Assembly (NCBI RefSeq): GCF_008364765.1
Contig: NZ_VTUY01000002.1
Location: 250,501-314,500, forward strand
Direction of reading: 5' to 3'
Length of the DNA: 64,000 nucleotides
Source of the DNA: Bacillus sp. CH30_1T
GTDB lineage: Bacteria; Bacillota; Bacilli; Bacillales; Bacillaceae_B
The translations under genes were made by a program, and so were the position numbers. A model generated the notes under the pieces. It worked only from the letters and a program-made list of their open reading frames with translations, made no database searches and had not been told where the DNA came from. Below, one piece after another: positions 54,301 through 63,850 of this stretch. The number at the start of each line of letters is the position of its first letter. The first letter of the stretch is position 1.

Positions 54301-56418
54301 TTACGATGCAGCTGGCTGATCTTTTTGATCGCCACATACCGCTTTTTCAAGGATTTCTGCCACATCCTGAGTAGAGACGGTTTCTTCTACTTCCTTCGCT
54401 TTCGTTCCATCAGATAGCATCGTTAGGCAGTATGGACAACCCGAGCTGATGACCGATGGGCTGACCTCAAGTGCCTGCTCTGTACGGGAAACGTTCACGC
54501 GGTGACCTGCGTCTTCTTCCATCCACATGAGTCCTCCACCCGCTCCACAGCACATGCCTTTTTCACGGTTACGTTCCATTTCAACCAATTTCACGCCGGA
54601 GATCGATTTCAGGATTTCCCGTGGTGGATCGTATACTTCATTGTAACGTCCCAGGTAACAGGAATCGTGGAAGGTGATCGTTTCATTCACTTCGTATTTC
54701 GGCTTCAGACGCCCTTCTTTTACCAGGTCATACAGAAGCTCCGTATGGTGATACACTTCTGCTTCCAGACCGAAGTCCGGATACTCATTCTTAAAAATGT
54801 TATACGCATGTGGATCGATCGTAATAATTTTCTTAATTTCATTCTTTTCAAACTCGGCGATGTTTTGACCTGCAAGCTCCTGGAATAGGAACTCATTACC
54901 GAGTCGGCGTGGTGTATCACCGGAGTTCTTTTCTTTGTTACCTAAGATTGCGAATTTCACGCCTGCTTCATTCAGCAGCTTGGCAAAGGATAACGCAATT
55001 TTTTGGCTGCGGTTATCGAATGAACCCATGGATCCAACCCAGAATAAATATTCGAAGTCTTCTCCCGCTTTTTTCATTTCTTTCACCGTAGGAATATGAA
55101 CGTCTTCTCTCGCTTCACGCCAGTTTTCGCGTTCTTTCCGGTTCAGACCCCAAGGATTCCCTTGGCGTTCGATATTTTGCATCGCGCGTTGTGCATCTGC
55201 ATCCATCTTTCCTTCTGTCAGGACCAGGTAACGGCGAAGATCGATGATTTTATCCACATGCTCGTTCATGACTGGACATTGATCTTCACAGTTACGGCAC
55301 GTCGTACATGCCCAGATCTCTTCTTCTGTGATGACGTCTCCGATCAGGCTTGGACTGTACGTAGCTCCAGCAGCCGCTTCTTCCGCTGCTTGAGTGGCAC
55401 TCGCCATCGCCAGTTGATTCCCTTTAGTGCCATTGAATGCAAATGTCGGCACCCAAGGTTTTTTCTGCGTAACGACAGCGCCATGATTGGTCAGATTATC
55501 ACGCAGCTTGACGATTAAATCCATTGGGGAAAGCATTTTCCCTGTTCCTGTTGCAGGACACATATTCGTACAACGACCACATTCCACGCAAGCGTAGAAA
55601 TCGATCATTTGATGTTGCGTGAACTCTTCAATCTTCCCTACCCCGAAGCTTTCCGCTGACTCATCTTCAAAGTCGATGGGCTTAAGCTTTCCAGGGTTGT
55701 CTAATCGATTGAAGTAGACATTCGCAGGACCTGCAATTAAATGGGCGTGCTTGGATTGTGGAACATATACAAGGAAAGCCAGTAAGAATAGTAAATGGAT
55801 CCACCAGGCCACATAGAAGATGAGGATGGAAGCTGTTTCTCCAATGGCTCCAAGTGCTCCTGCAATGAGTGACGCTACAGGCTCTGTCCAGGCAAGCTCT
55901 TCACCGTGCCAGATAAGGCCCATTCCGTTCCCTACAAGGACCGATAGCATTAATCCACCGATGAATAGGAGAACCAATCCTGATTTAAATCCTCTTTTTA
56001 AACGAACCAACTTCTCCACATAGCGGCGATGGAAAGCCCAAACAACCGCTACCAGGATCATCAGTGTGACAAGCTCCTGGAAGAACGTGAATCCGGGATA
56101 TAACGGTCCCAGTGGTAAGTGACTACCCGGTGCCAGTCCTTTCCAGATGAAATCGATGGCTCCGAATTGAACTAATATGAAGCCGTAGAAGAACATGACA
56201 TGGATCGCTCCACTCTTCTTATCCTTCAAGAGCTTCTTCTGTCCGAAAACATTGACCACGATCTTCTGGAATCGTTCTTTGAATCGCTGGTCGAACTCTA
56301 CTTTCTTTCCGAGCTTAATATATTCAATTCTCGTCTTTACTACATACACAAACAGACTAAGTGCGTAAACGGTCACAAGAATAAATGCAACCCAATTGAG
56401 AATGAGTAACCCATTCAT
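54301..56418 (-). CDS. fadF: FadF-like membrane iron-sulfur oxidoreductase (YwjF)
   Basis: The 705-residue protein probably links acyl-CoA/ETF oxidation to the quinone pool. It has five or six N-terminal membrane helices (about 5-215), two four-cysteine clusters for [4Fe-4S] (C277-C280-C283-C287 and C371-C374-C377-C381), and two CCG domains (HDSCYLGRYN..CCGAGGG and a later CCG-like SSGCPYCLTM). This layout and length match B. subtilis FadF. FadR operators overlap its promoter. The start ATG has GGGGGAG ten bases upstream. Confidence 0.93.
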   Translation of the reverse strand: MNGLLILNWVAFILVTVYALSLFVYVVKTRIEYIKLGKKVEFDQRFKERFQKIVVNVFGQKKLLKDKKSGAIHVMFFYGFILVQFGAIDFIWKGLAPGSHLPLGPLYPGFTFFQELVTLMILVAVVWAFHRRYVEKLVRLKRGFKSGLVLLFIGGLMLSVLVGNGMGLIWHGEELAWTEPVASLIAGALGAIGETASILIFYVAWWIHLLFLLAFLVYVPQSKHAHLIAGPANVYFNRLDNPGKLKPIDFEDESAESFGVGKIEEFTQHQMIDFYACVECGRCTNMCPATGTGKMLSPMDLIVKLRDNLTNHGAVVTQKKPWVPTFAFNGTKGNQLAMASATQAAEEAAAGATYSPSLIGDVITEEEIWACTTCRNCEDQCPVMNEHVDKIIDLRRYLVLTEGKMDADAQRAMQNIERQGNPWGLNRKERENWREAREDVHIPTVKEMKKAGEDFEYLFWVGSMGSFDNRSQKIALSFAKLLNEAGVKFAILGNKEKNSGDTPRRLGNEFLFQELAGQNIAEFEKNEIKKIITIDPHAYNIFKNEYPDFGLEAEVYHHTELLYDLVKEGRLKPKYEVNETITFHDSCYLGRYNEVYDPPREILKSISGVKLVEMERNREKGMCCGAGGGLMWMEEDAGHRVNVSRTEQALEVSPSVISSGCPYCLTMLSDGTKAKEVEETVSTQDVAEILEKAVCGDQKDQPAAS

Positions 56419-56511
56419 TGAAAAACACTCCCCCTTCTTTGGTTCGATTGAACTTCCCCTTTGTTCAAACTTTTACAAACCAAATTAATATTCTGAATAG
56501 TCCATATATCC

Positions 56512-56539
56512 ATTATATTATGAATGAGCATTCAGTCAA
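56512..56539 (-). promoter_or_regulatory. Sigma-A promoter of fadF
   Basis: On the minus strand TTGACT and TATAAT are 16 bases apart, 95 bases upstream of the fadF start. FadR site 1 lies on its -35 and spacer. Confidence 0.75.
56520..56539. promoter_or_regulatory. FadR operator 1
   Basis: ATGAATGAGCATTCAGTCAA matches the B. subtilis FadR consensus WTGAATGAMTANTCATTCAW with three mismatches and covers the fadF promoter spacer. Confidence 0.65.
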
Positions 56540-56567
56540 TGGTTTTTACTAAGAAAAATGAAAACCT

Positions 56568-56587
56568 TTACATGAATAGTCATTCAT
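56568..56587. promoter_or_regulatory. FadR operator 2
   Basis: TTACATGAATAGTCATTCAT matches the same consensus with two mismatches, 28 bases upstream of operator 1. The remaining part of the 56419-56721 spacer is AT-rich. Confidence 0.65.
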
Positions 56588-56721
56588 TCCTTGGAAGCAA
56601 CCAGGACTTTTTGTACCCCCTATAGGTTTCAATATGAATATTTAAGGTAAAAGAAGAAAGAGTGCAAAGTAGGTAAGGTTTAAGGGCATACTAATGCCAA
56701 TGCAGATGAGAGAGTGATTAT

Positions 56722-57927
56722 ATGTGGTGGTTCATCCTACTGTTCATAATAGTTGTTGTCATAGGCTGGTTAATGATCGACTTTAAGCTGGGGAGAAGTC
56801 GTTTCATCCGGACACGGACAAGAAGAGATTATGAAAAACGAAACAGCAATATTAAGTTATTTTCCAGAGGTCCCGAGCTTTTTGATCAAATGTTTAAAGA
56901 AATGAAAGAAGCCAAGTCTTCCATTCATGTTTTATTCTATATCGTACAAGATGACCACTTTTCTTTACGGTTTATGGAATTACTGAAGGATAAAGCAAAA
57001 GAAGGCGTAGAGGTCCGCCTGTTAATGGATCAGATCGGAAGTCATAAAGTACCTAAATCAAAAATAAAAATGCTACGTGACGCAGGTGTGGAGGCAGCAT
57101 TCTGCGAAAAGGTGCGCCTCCCCTTCCTATTCTTCTCCTCTCAACAGCGTAACCACCGAAAGATCACGGTGATCGATGGCAAGATTGGATATCTGGGAGG
57201 TTATAACGTCGGGAAAGAATATATTGATGAAAATGACAAACCCGAGCTTTCTCCTTGGAGGGATTACCATCTTCGTTTAGAAGGGGAAGGTGTGCACGAT
57301 TTACAAACAGAATACTGCATTGATTGGTTCAGAGCGACGAAAAAGGATCTGAAAGACGAACCAAAATACTTCCCTTCAGCTGAGAAAGGAAGCATTCCCC
57401 ATCAGGTTTTCCCGACAGAAGGAGTGAATATCGAGGATTTCTTCAAGAATTTTATCGATGAAGCCGAGAAGGAAGTCATCATTGGGACTCCTTATTTCAT
57501 TCCCACCCCTATTTTAATGGAGGCACTATGTGATGCATTGGAACGCGGTGTTATTGTAAGGATCATCACTCCAAATTATGCCGATCATATGTTAGTGAAG
57601 GAGGCCGCATTCCCTTACTTTAGAACCTTACTGGCTAAAGGGGCAAAGGTGTACCAATTTATGAACGGTTTTTACCATGCGAAGGTAATGATCGTAGACG
57701 ATCATTTCTGTGATTTAGGTACCGCCAATTTTGACAAAAGAAGTTTCTTTATTAATCTTGAAATTAACAATCTTATTTTCGACAAAGAATTTATTCACAC
57801 ATTGAAAAAAGAAATGGCAAAGGATATGGAAGCATCCGACATGCTGAGCGAAAGCGATCTTGGAAATGTTTCCTTGCTCACCCGTATAAAAGAGCGTGTC
57901 GCTTCATCCATTTCAATCTTACTTTAG
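56722..57927 (+). CDS. clsB: Minor cardiolipin synthase (phospholipase D family, YwjE-like)
   Basis: The 401-residue enzyme makes cardiolipin from phosphatidylglycerol. It has one N-terminal membrane helix (about 3-20) and two HKD motifs: HRKITVIDGK (H145, K147) and HAKVMIVDD near residue 317, each followed by the GG/N motif. The single helix and its place next to uvsE identify YwjE rather than the main ClsA, which has two helices. The ATG has GAGAG upstream. It is cotranscribed with uvsE, 11 bases downstream. Confidence 0.88.
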   Translation: MWWFILLFIIVVVIGWLMIDFKLGRSRFIRTRTRRDYEKRNSNIKLFSRGPELFDQMFKEMKEAKSSIHVLFYIVQDDHFSLRFMELLKDKAKEGVEVRLLMDQIGSHKVPKSKIKMLRDAGVEAAFCEKVRLPFLFFSSQQRNHRKITVIDGKIGYLGGYNVGKEYIDENDKPELSPWRDYHLRLEGEGVHDLQTEYCIDWFRATKKDLKDEPKYFPSAEKGSIPHQVFPTEGVNIEDFFKNFIDEAEKEVIIGTPYFIPTPILMEALCDALERGVIVRIITPNYADHMLVKEAAFPYFRTLLAKGAKVYQFMNGFYHAKVMIVDDHFCDLGTANFDKRSFFINLEINNLIFDKEFIHTLKKEMAKDMEASDMLSESDLGNVSLLTRIKERVASSISILL

Positions 57928-57938
57928 GAGGAGATCAC

Positions 57939-58892
57939 ATGAAAGTCAGACTGGGGTTCGTTGCTAATTCCCTTTCCTTATGGGACGCGAGCCCTGCCAA
58001 ATCCATGACCTTCAAACGATATTCTGTTCTTCCCAAAGAGGAACGAATGGATCGTTTGAAGGAAGTAACAAGATTAAACCTGGAACATACGAAACGCATA
58101 CTGTATCTGTGTGCAGCTCATGAAATTGAAGTGTACCGACTCTCAAGCTCGCTTGTTCCATTAGCTACTCACCCGGAAGTGGAATGGGATTTCCATACTC
58201 CTTTTAAAAAAGAATGGAAAGAACTTGGGGAACTGATTAAGAAGTTTGGAATCAGGGCAAGCTTTCACCCCAATCAATTCACTTTATTCACTAGCCCCAA
58301 GCAGCATGTCACTGACAACGCCGTAAAGGATATGGTATATCATTACCGCATGCTTGAGTATATGGGGATTGAGGATAGCTCTGTCATTAACATTCATATT
58401 GGTGGAAGCTATGGTGATAAGGAAGAAACGCTGATACGTTTTCATGAGAACCTGAAAGACCTCCCGACTGAGGTGAAAGAGATCATGACCTTGGAGAACG
58501 ACGACAAAACCTATACGGTAGAAGAAACATTAGGTGTTTGCCAAAAAGAAAACATCCCCATGGTCCTTGATATCCACCATCACGAGGCCAACCTTAGTGA
58601 GAAGCCTCTGGAGGATTATCTTGAAGCGATTTTTGCTACATGGAAAAAGAGAGATCTGGTTCCAAAAATACATATCTCCTCCCCAAAATCGGAAAAAGCC
58701 TTCCGCTCTCACGCTGATTTGGTCGATGCGGGCTTCGTAGAGGGGTTTTTCAAATCACTCAAGACGTTTGATCAGGACGTTGACTTTATGATTGAAGCAA
58801 AGCATAAGGATTTGGCCATGCTGAAACTGATAGAGGACCTCTCGACGATTCGGGGAGTGAAGCGGATTAGTGGCGGGGCATTGGAATGGTAG
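57939..58892 (+). CDS. uvsE: UV damage endonuclease UvsE (UVDE)
   Basis: UVDE nicks DNA 5' to UV photoproducts. The 317-residue TIM-barrel protein has the metal-site segments SFHPNQF, NIHIGGSYGDKEE, MTLENDD, LDIHHHEAN and KIHISSPK. Length is normal. The ATG has AGGAGG seven bases before it. It follows the cardiolipin synthase gene, the ywjE-ywjD order of B. subtilis. Confidence 0.93.
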   Translation: MKVRLGFVANSLSLWDASPAKSMTFKRYSVLPKEERMDRLKEVTRLNLEHTKRILYLCAAHEIEVYRLSSSLVPLATHPEVEWDFHTPFKKEWKELGELIKKFGIRASFHPNQFTLFTSPKQHVTDNAVKDMVYHYRMLEYMGIEDSSVINIHIGGSYGDKEETLIRFHENLKDLPTEVKEIMTLENDDKTYTVEETLGVCQKENIPMVLDIHHHEANLSEKPLEDYLEAIFATWKKRDLVPKIHISSPKSEKAFRSHADLVDAGFVEGFFKSLKTFDQDVDFMIEAKHKDLAMLKLIEDLSTIRGVKRISGGALEW

Positions 58893-58899
58893 AGGGAAA

Positions 58900-58929
58900 G
58901 ATGAACACGCTGTTGTTCGTCTTTTTTTG
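58900..58929 (+). terminator. Terminator of the clsB-uvsE unit
   Basis: GATGAAC and GTTCGTC pair around ACGCTGTT and are followed by seven T. Confidence 0.85.
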
Positions 58930-59001
58930 TCTATTCCAGGAACCGGTAACTTTCAAGATCGTTGGAAGCCACCGGAAATGGAATCGATTCCCATGTGAAT
59001 T

Positions 59002-59181
59002 TTATTTAAAGACCGATTCAATCCAAGGCTGAATGGACGTGAAGGCTTTAAATCCAAGATAAATGCCTACGATTCCTGCAATTCCTGCCAAGGCAGGCGG
59101 TGCAGGAATCGGAAGCTTGAATAAAGCAAAAATAAATCCAACCAGGAAACCGGTCACAATTGCTAAGATAACTGTTTTCAT
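59002..59181 (-). CDS. XapX domain protein
   Basis: This 59-residue membrane protein has two hydrophobic helices and the XapX/DUF1427 pattern FKLPIPAPPALAGIAGIVGIYLG (proline-rich loop between helices). The function is unknown. The ATG at 59181 has AGGAGG five bases upstream; the longer frame to 59286 is not supported. It lies just 3' of argS on the same strand, separated by the argS terminator. Confidence 0.85.
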   Translation of the reverse strand: MKTVILAIVTGFLVGFIFALFKLPIPAPPALAGIAGIVGIYLGFKAFTSIQPWIESVFK

Positions 59182-59240
59182 AACATCCTCCTGAACAATA
59201 TGTCTACTTTTATTATACGTAAAAGCTGGAGAAATATAAG

Positions 59241-59270
59241 AAAAAAGGTCCACCCCGAGGGACGGACCTT
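59241..59270 (-). terminator. Terminator of argS, core motif as right arm
   Basis: AAGGTCC and GGACCTT pair around a loop that includes GAGGGAC; T runs follow on the minus strand. One side contains the full GGTCCGTCCCT core (minus orientation). Confidence 0.7.
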
Positions 59271-59285
59271 CTTCATCTATCGTCA

Positions 59286-60956
59286 TTACATTTTTTCCGG
59301 AGCGGCAACTCCGATTAATGCAAGAGCGTTTTGTAATGTGACTCGAACCACTTTTACAAGAGCCAGACGTGCCGTTGTAAGTTCACGGTTTTCTTCGTCA
59401 AGAACCTTATTGGCATTGTAGAAGCTATGGAAAGCTGATGCCAGGTCGTTAATGTAATTTGCTACACGGTGTGGTGTACGTTTCTCCGCTGCATCGGCAA
59501 CCATTTGTGGGAATTCACCTAATTTTTTCAGTAAATCCACCTCTTTTTCCGTGCCGATCAGCTTTAAGTCGATCTTATCTTCGGAAGCGAGTCCCTGCTC
59601 CTCTGCTTGACGAAGAATGCTGCAAATACGCGCGTGGGCATATTGAGCATAGTAAACTGGATTTTCATTTGATTGGGATACCGCTAAGTCCAAATCAAAG
59701 TCCATATGCGTATCCGCACTTCTCATGGCAAAGAAATAACGGACTGCATCCAGGCCGACCTCTTCTACAAGCTCACGTAAAGTGACTGCTTTACCTGTAC
59801 GCTTACTCATCTTCATCTTCTCACCATTTTTATAAAGGTGAACCAGTTGAATCACTTCTACTTCTAATTTCTCACGGTCAAAACCAAGTGCTTCAATCGC
59901 CGCTTTCATACGAGGGATGTATCCGTGGTGGTCAGCACCCCAAATATTGATCAGCACATCGTGTCCGCGTTCGAATTTATCCTGGTGATAGGAAATATCC
60001 GGAGTCAAATACGTGTACGTTCCATCATTCTTGATGAGAACACGGTCCTTGTCATCGCCAAGTTCAGTCGAACGGAACCAGGTTGCGCCTTCTTCTTCAT
60101 AAACGTGACCATTGTCTTTTAGTGTTTTTAGCGCAGCGTCAATTTTACCGTTTTCGTAAAGAGATGTTTCAGAGTACCACACGTTGAACGGCACACGGAA
60201 CATTTCCAGGTCCTTTTGAAGCTTGGCCATTTCGATCTTCAGCCCGTACTCACGGAAGAACTTGTAGCGCTCTTCGTCACTTACTTCCGCATATTTCGAA
60301 CCGAATTCTTCCGCTAGTTTCTTCCCGATTCCGATGATGTCCGCCCCATGATATCCATCTTCAGGCATCGCTTTGTCTTCTCCAAGAGCTTGGAAATAAC
60401 GGGCCTCGACGGAAATCGCCAAGTTATGAATTTGGTTTCCTGCATCGTTGATGTAGTATTCACGCGTGACTTTATAGCCGGCTTTTTCAAGAACGTTACA
60501 TAGGGAATCACCTACAGCCGCTCCACGGGCATGCCCAAGATGAAGGTCACCTGTCGGGTTGGCAGATACAAACTCGACGTTCACTCTCTCGCCATTCCCC
60601 GCGTTAGATTGACCGTATTCCTGGTTTTGATCAAGAATCAATGGAATCAAGTCGGTCAGGTATTCATTGTTCATGTAGAAGTTAATGAATCCAGGTCCTG
60701 CGATCTCCATTTTTTCAATTGATGCCTTGGACTGGTCGAAGTTTGCCATTATGTCATCTGCAATCATGCGCGGCGCTTTTTTCGCTACGCGTGCAAGCTG
60801 CATCGCCATATTGGTAGAGTAGTCCCCGTGGGATTTTTCTTTCGGGACTTCTAAAATAACATCAGGAATCTGATCCTCTGTTGCGAGTCCCGCTTTCAGA
60901 ACCGCTGCTTTTATTTCGGATTTCAGGTTTTCTTGTACTTTTTCGACAATATTCAT
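59286..60956 (-). CDS. argS: Arginyl-tRNA synthetase
   Basis: The enzyme charges tRNA-Arg. The 556-residue class I synthetase has the HIGH-type motif [12 protein letters not shown] after SANPTGD, the KMSK motif KMSKRTG and the C-terminal anticodon-binding domain (DALR type). The ATG at 60956 gives the B. subtilis length and has AGGAGG upstream, although at a long 12-base spacing. It starts four bases after the ywiB stop, so it is cotranscribed with ywiB. Confidence 0.96.
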   Translation of the reverse strand: MNIVEKVQENLKSEIKAAVLKAGLATEDQIPDVILEVPKEKSHGDYSTNMAMQLARVAKKAPRMIADDIMANFDQSKASIEKMEIAGPGFINFYMNNEYLTDLIPLILDQNQEYGQSNAGNGERVNVEFVSANPTGDLHLGHARGAAVGDSLCNVLEKAGYKVTREYYINDAGNQIHNLAISVEARYFQALGEDKAMPEDGYHGADIIGIGKKLAEEFGSKYAEVSDEERYKFFREYGLKIEMAKLQKDLEMFRVPFNVWYSETSLYENGKIDAALKTLKDNGHVYEEEGATWFRSTELGDDKDRVLIKNDGTYTYLTPDISYHQDKFERGHDVLINIWGADHHGYIPRMKAAIEALGFDREKLEVEVIQLVHLYKNGEKMKMSKRTGKAVTLRELVEEVGLDAVRYFFAMRSADTHMDFDLDLAVSQSNENPVYYAQYAHARICSILRQAEEQGLASEDKIDLKLIGTEKEVDLLKKLGEFPQMVADAAEKRTPHRVANYINDLASAFHSFYNANKVLDEENRELTTARLALVKVVRVTLQNALALIGVAAPEKM

Positions 60957-60960
60957 ATCG

Positions 60961-61407
60961 CTATGCTTCCTCCTTATAGTGAATGGACATAACATAATCC
61001 CCTACTGGACTATCTTGCATCTTTAACTCGTAAGAAAGGTTGAAATCCCCTTCCAGTTTGGAGTTACTTTGTGTATGTGAAAGTTTCTTTGTTTTGGTTG
61101 TAAGTAAGAGAGTACCCATCTGGCTTTCATATGAACCATTTTGTTCCTCCCGTTCGTTAAAGGCCATTCTCATTTTCACTGCACCGCTTCTGAGAATAAG
61201 AGCTTGTTGATCCGAGACTTTAACAATCGTATGGGTGGTTCCTTCCTCTTGCACCTCATCGTACTTCAGGAAAACGGCATCTCCTTTTTCATAGTATCGA
61301 CCAAATGATACCAATTCAAAAGAGTCACTTTCCTCTCCTATTGTGATTTTGGTTTTCAAGTGAACTTTGACAGGGGTGTAATCTGTTTTTGCCGTCAAAC
61401 CACTCAC
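60961..61407 (-). CDS. ywiB: YwiB family (DUF1934) protein
   Basis: This 148-residue protein forms a predicted lipocalin-like beta-barrel and matches DUF1934; function unknown. The segment [13 protein letters not shown] is typical. The GTG start is close (two bases) to AAAGGAT; a TTG three codons on has better spacing, so the start is uncertain. It is read with argS, as in B. subtilis. Confidence 0.82.
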   Translation of the reverse strand: MSGLTAKTDYTPVKVHLKTKITIGEESDSFELVSFGRYYEKGDAVFLKYDEVQEEGTTHTIVKVSDQQALILRSGAVKMRMAFNEREEQNGSYESQMGTLLLTTKTKKLSHTQSNSKLEGDFNLSYELKMQDSPVGDYVMSIHYKEEA

Positions 61408-61568
61408 ATCCTTTTCTATTTTAGGGTCCGATCAAGTGATAGGTCCGTCCCTCTTTTAGACGTCCCTTCCTTCTAACTAATTAAGTATAAGAAGTATTGT
61501 GGGAAATTGCAATGGAACACGGGGAGTTTTCCTTTTCCGGAGTGGATGTAAGCGGATTTATGGTAAAA

Positions 61569-61601
61569 GAAAAGCCTCTTCTGTCAAAAGAAGAGGCTTT
61601 T
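61569..61601 (-). terminator. Terminator of speB
   Basis: AAAAGCCTCTTC and GAAGAGGCTTTT form a perfect 12-base-pair stem with a short loop, five bases after the speB stop codon. Confidence 0.85.
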
Positions 61602-61606
61602 GGAAT

Positions 61607-62479
61607 TTATTTTACCCAGCCCAGGAGCATTTCGCGAATCAGCTTACTTGCTGTATTGGCTGTTTGCTCGGACGGATCATAGATCGGGGCAACTTCTACA
61701 AGATCTGCACCTACTACATCCACGTCAGAGTGAGCGATGGCATGGATAGATGCCAGTAATTCTTTAGACGTAATCCCCCCGCAATCCACGGTTCCTGTAC
61801 CAGGAGCGTGGGCAGGGTCTAATACATCAATATCGATCGTCACGTACACAGGACGTCCTGCAAGTTGAGGAAGAATTTCCTTCAACGGCTCAAGTACTTC
61901 AAATTTCGAGATGTGCATGCCGTTTTCTTTCGCCCATTGGAATTCTTCTTTCATCCCGGAACGGATTCCGAATGAGTAGACATTCTTTGGTCCGATATGC
62001 TCAGCGATTTTGCGGATTGGAGTTGAATGAGATAATGGCTCTCCTTCATACTCTTCACGAAGATCCGTGTGAGCGTCCATATGAATGATCGCAAGGTCCG
62101 GGTATTTCTTAGCGACTGCTTTCATGACTGGCCATGAGACCAAGTGCTCTCCACCCATTCCAAATGGGATTTTCCCGTCTCCAAGAAGACCGTCGATATA
62201 GTCTTCAATCATATCAATACTTCGCTGCGGGTTACCGAATGGCAATGGAATATCCCCGGCATCAAAGAATTTCACTTCTTCAAGCTCACGGTCTAAATAG
62301 GCACTGTACTCTTCTAAACCGATCGATACCTCCCGAATACGGGCCGGGCCAAAACGGGAGCCCGGGCGGTAACTCACCGTCCAATCCATCGGCATACCGT
62401 AAAGAACTACCTGGCTGTCTTCATAAGAAGGATGACTCTTAATAAACACATTACCTGAATAAGCCTCATCAAAACGCAT
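61607..62479 (-). CDS. speB: Agmatinase
   Basis: Agmatinase releases urea from agmatine to give putrescine. The 290-residue protein of the ureohydrolase family has the manganese ligands in GGEHLVSWP, IIHMDAHTDLR and TIDIDVLDPAHAPGTG. The ATG at 62479 has GAGAGG nine bases upstream and gives the B. subtilis length. It follows speE. Confidence 0.95.
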   Translation of the reverse strand: MRFDEAYSGNVFIKSHPSYEDSQVVLYGMPMDWTVSYRPGSRFGPARIREVSIGLEEYSAYLDRELEEVKFFDAGDIPLPFGNPQRSIDMIEDYIDGLLGDGKIPFGMGGEHLVSWPVMKAVAKKYPDLAIIHMDAHTDLREEYEGEPLSHSTPIRKIAEHIGPKNVYSFGIRSGMKEEFQWAKENGMHISKFEVLEPLKEILPQLAGRPVYVTIDIDVLDPAHAPGTGTVDCGGITSKELLASIHAIAHSDVDVVGADLVEVAPIYDPSEQTANTASKLIREMLLGWVK

Positions 62480-62575
62480 ACTTTTCAACCTCTCTTTTTA
62501 GAGGGACGGACCTCTAGGAGGTGCTTAACACCTTCTGAAGGTCCGTCCCTATCCAATTTGAACTATTTTCATTGA

Positions 62576-62601
62576 AATTTGAGGTCCGTCCCTCAAATTT
62601 T
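62576..62601 (-). terminator. speE 3' hairpin with core motif in the loop
   Basis: AAATTTGAGG and CCTCAAATTT form a perfect ten-base-pair stem around TCCGTC, so the loop region reads GGTCCGTCCC. It lies two bases after the speE stop codon. Two further cores (62501-62514 and 62539-62550) lie between it and speB. Confidence 0.7.
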
Positions 62602-62603
62602 CT

Positions 62604-63434
62604 TTATTTCGTCAGGTCTTTAACGAATTTAGGAAGGGCGAATGCTGCTTTGTGCAGTTCTGGTGTGTAGTATTTTGTTTCGATTTCATGGAAACGGTCT
62701 TCCGGCACTTCGATTGGGTCGTGCTTTTTCGAACCGATGGTGAAAGCCCATAATCCACTTGGGTATGTCGGGATATTCGCAGTGTACAGACGTGTAATCG
62801 GGAAGATTTCCTTTACATCGCTTTGTACTTGGCGAATAAGATCTGCTTTGAACCAAGGATTATCACATTGAGCGACAAAGATCCCGTCTTCTTTCAGTGC
62901 TTTCGAAATTCCTGCATAGAAACCTTTTGTGAATAGGTTTACTGCTGGACCGACAGGCTCAGTCGAGTCAACCATGATCACGTCATATTCATTCTCACTT
63001 TTCGCGATGTGCATGAAGCCATCGTCCACTTGTACGTCAACGCGCTCGTTTTCCAGTTCCCCAGCAATCTCCGGAAGATACTTCTTAGAATACTCGATTA
63101 CTTTTCCGTCGATTTCAACAAGTACCGCTTTCTTTACGCTTGGGTGCTTTAACACTTCACGGATTACGCCACCGTCTCCGCCACCGACAACTAATACTTT
63201 CTCAGGATTAGGGTGAGTGAATAAAGGCACGTGAGCTACCATTTCATGATATACGAACTCGTCTTTTTGGCTTGTCATCACCATTCCATCAAGGAATAGC
63301 ATGTTACCCCACTCTTCTGTCTCTGCCATTTCAAGATATTGAAAATCCGTTTGCTCTGTATGTAAAGTTTTCTTGATTTTCATCGTGATTCCGAAGTTTT
63401 CTGTTTGTTTTTCTGTGTACCAAAGTCCACTCAT
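62604..63434 (-). CDS. speE: Spermidine synthase
   Basis: The enzyme transfers an aminopropyl group from decarboxylated SAM to putrescine. The 276-residue protein has the SAM-binding GGGDGG motif, [17 protein letters not shown] and the active-site [13 protein letters not shown] segment. The ATG at 63434 has GGAAGGGAAG upstream and matches the B. subtilis length; the longer frame is unsupported. It heads speE-speB and has a long leader. Confidence 0.95.
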   Translation of the reverse strand: MSGLWYTEKQTENFGITMKIKKTLHTEQTDFQYLEMAETEEWGNMLFLDGMVMTSQKDEFVYHEMVAHVPLFTHPNPEKVLVVGGGDGGVIREVLKHPSVKKAVLVEIDGKVIEYSKKYLPEIAGELENERVDVQVDDGFMHIAKSENEYDVIMVDSTEPVGPAVNLFTKGFYAGISKALKEDGIFVAQCDNPWFKADLIRQVQSDVKEIFPITRLYTANIPTYPSGLWAFTIGSKKHDPIEVPEDRFHEIETKYYTPELHKAAFALPKFVKDLTK

Positions 63435-63663
63435 TGTTTCAACTTCCCTTCCTGTTTTTTGTTGATTTTTCCACAATTTCCGTTCTTCGCTGTAAAAAAC
63501 ATATACCACTAGTTTGAGTTTTCACACGTTCATCTCAGGACAAAATAGATCACTCAGTTAAGCGAAAGCCTGTAATGACGGGCTTTACTCCTATTTATAA
63601 AAACGTCCGCAACAGACGTCATTTTTATCCTTCCCTATCATGATAAATACAAACATGAGAAAA

Positions 63664-63691
63664 AGTATAGTGGAATCTAGCAAAATTTCAA
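63664..63691 (-). promoter_or_regulatory. Sigma-A promoter of speE
   Basis: On the minus strand TTGAAA and TATACT are 16 bases apart, leaving a leader of about 220 bases that contains two hairpins (63603-63619, arms ACGTC/GACGT then T-rich; and about 63567-63586, arms AAGCC/GGCTT). The remaining 63435-63850 spacer holds the pbpG promoter region. Confidence 0.6.
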
Positions 63692-63738
63692 GTGAAATTT
63701 TTTCTAAATCTTTGACGTTTAAAAACTCGTAAAACTTT

Positions 63739-63768
63739 TCATACTGATACTATACGCTAAACATAATA
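63739..63768 (+). promoter_or_regulatory. Possible sigma-F/sigma-G type promoter of pbpG
   Basis: On the plus strand TCATA and CATAATA are 18 bases apart. This resembles forespore promoters; B. subtilis pbpG is forespore-expressed. Confidence 0.4.
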
Positions 63769-63798
63769 TAGGATGTTTACTATTGTCTAAATACAAAC

Positions 63799-63829
63799 CA
63801 AGGTCCGTCCCTAAACTTACGGACCTTGG
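63799..63829. repeat. Core motif hairpin upstream of pbpG
   Basis: CCAAGGTCCGT and ACGGACCTTGG form a perfect 11-base-pair stem; the left arm continues as the GGTCCGTCCCT core. It lies between the pbpG promoter candidate and the gene, where a hairpin would be in the leader. Confidence 0.65.
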
Positions 63830-63850
63830 GAGGAGAAGGTGGGGAGAGGT

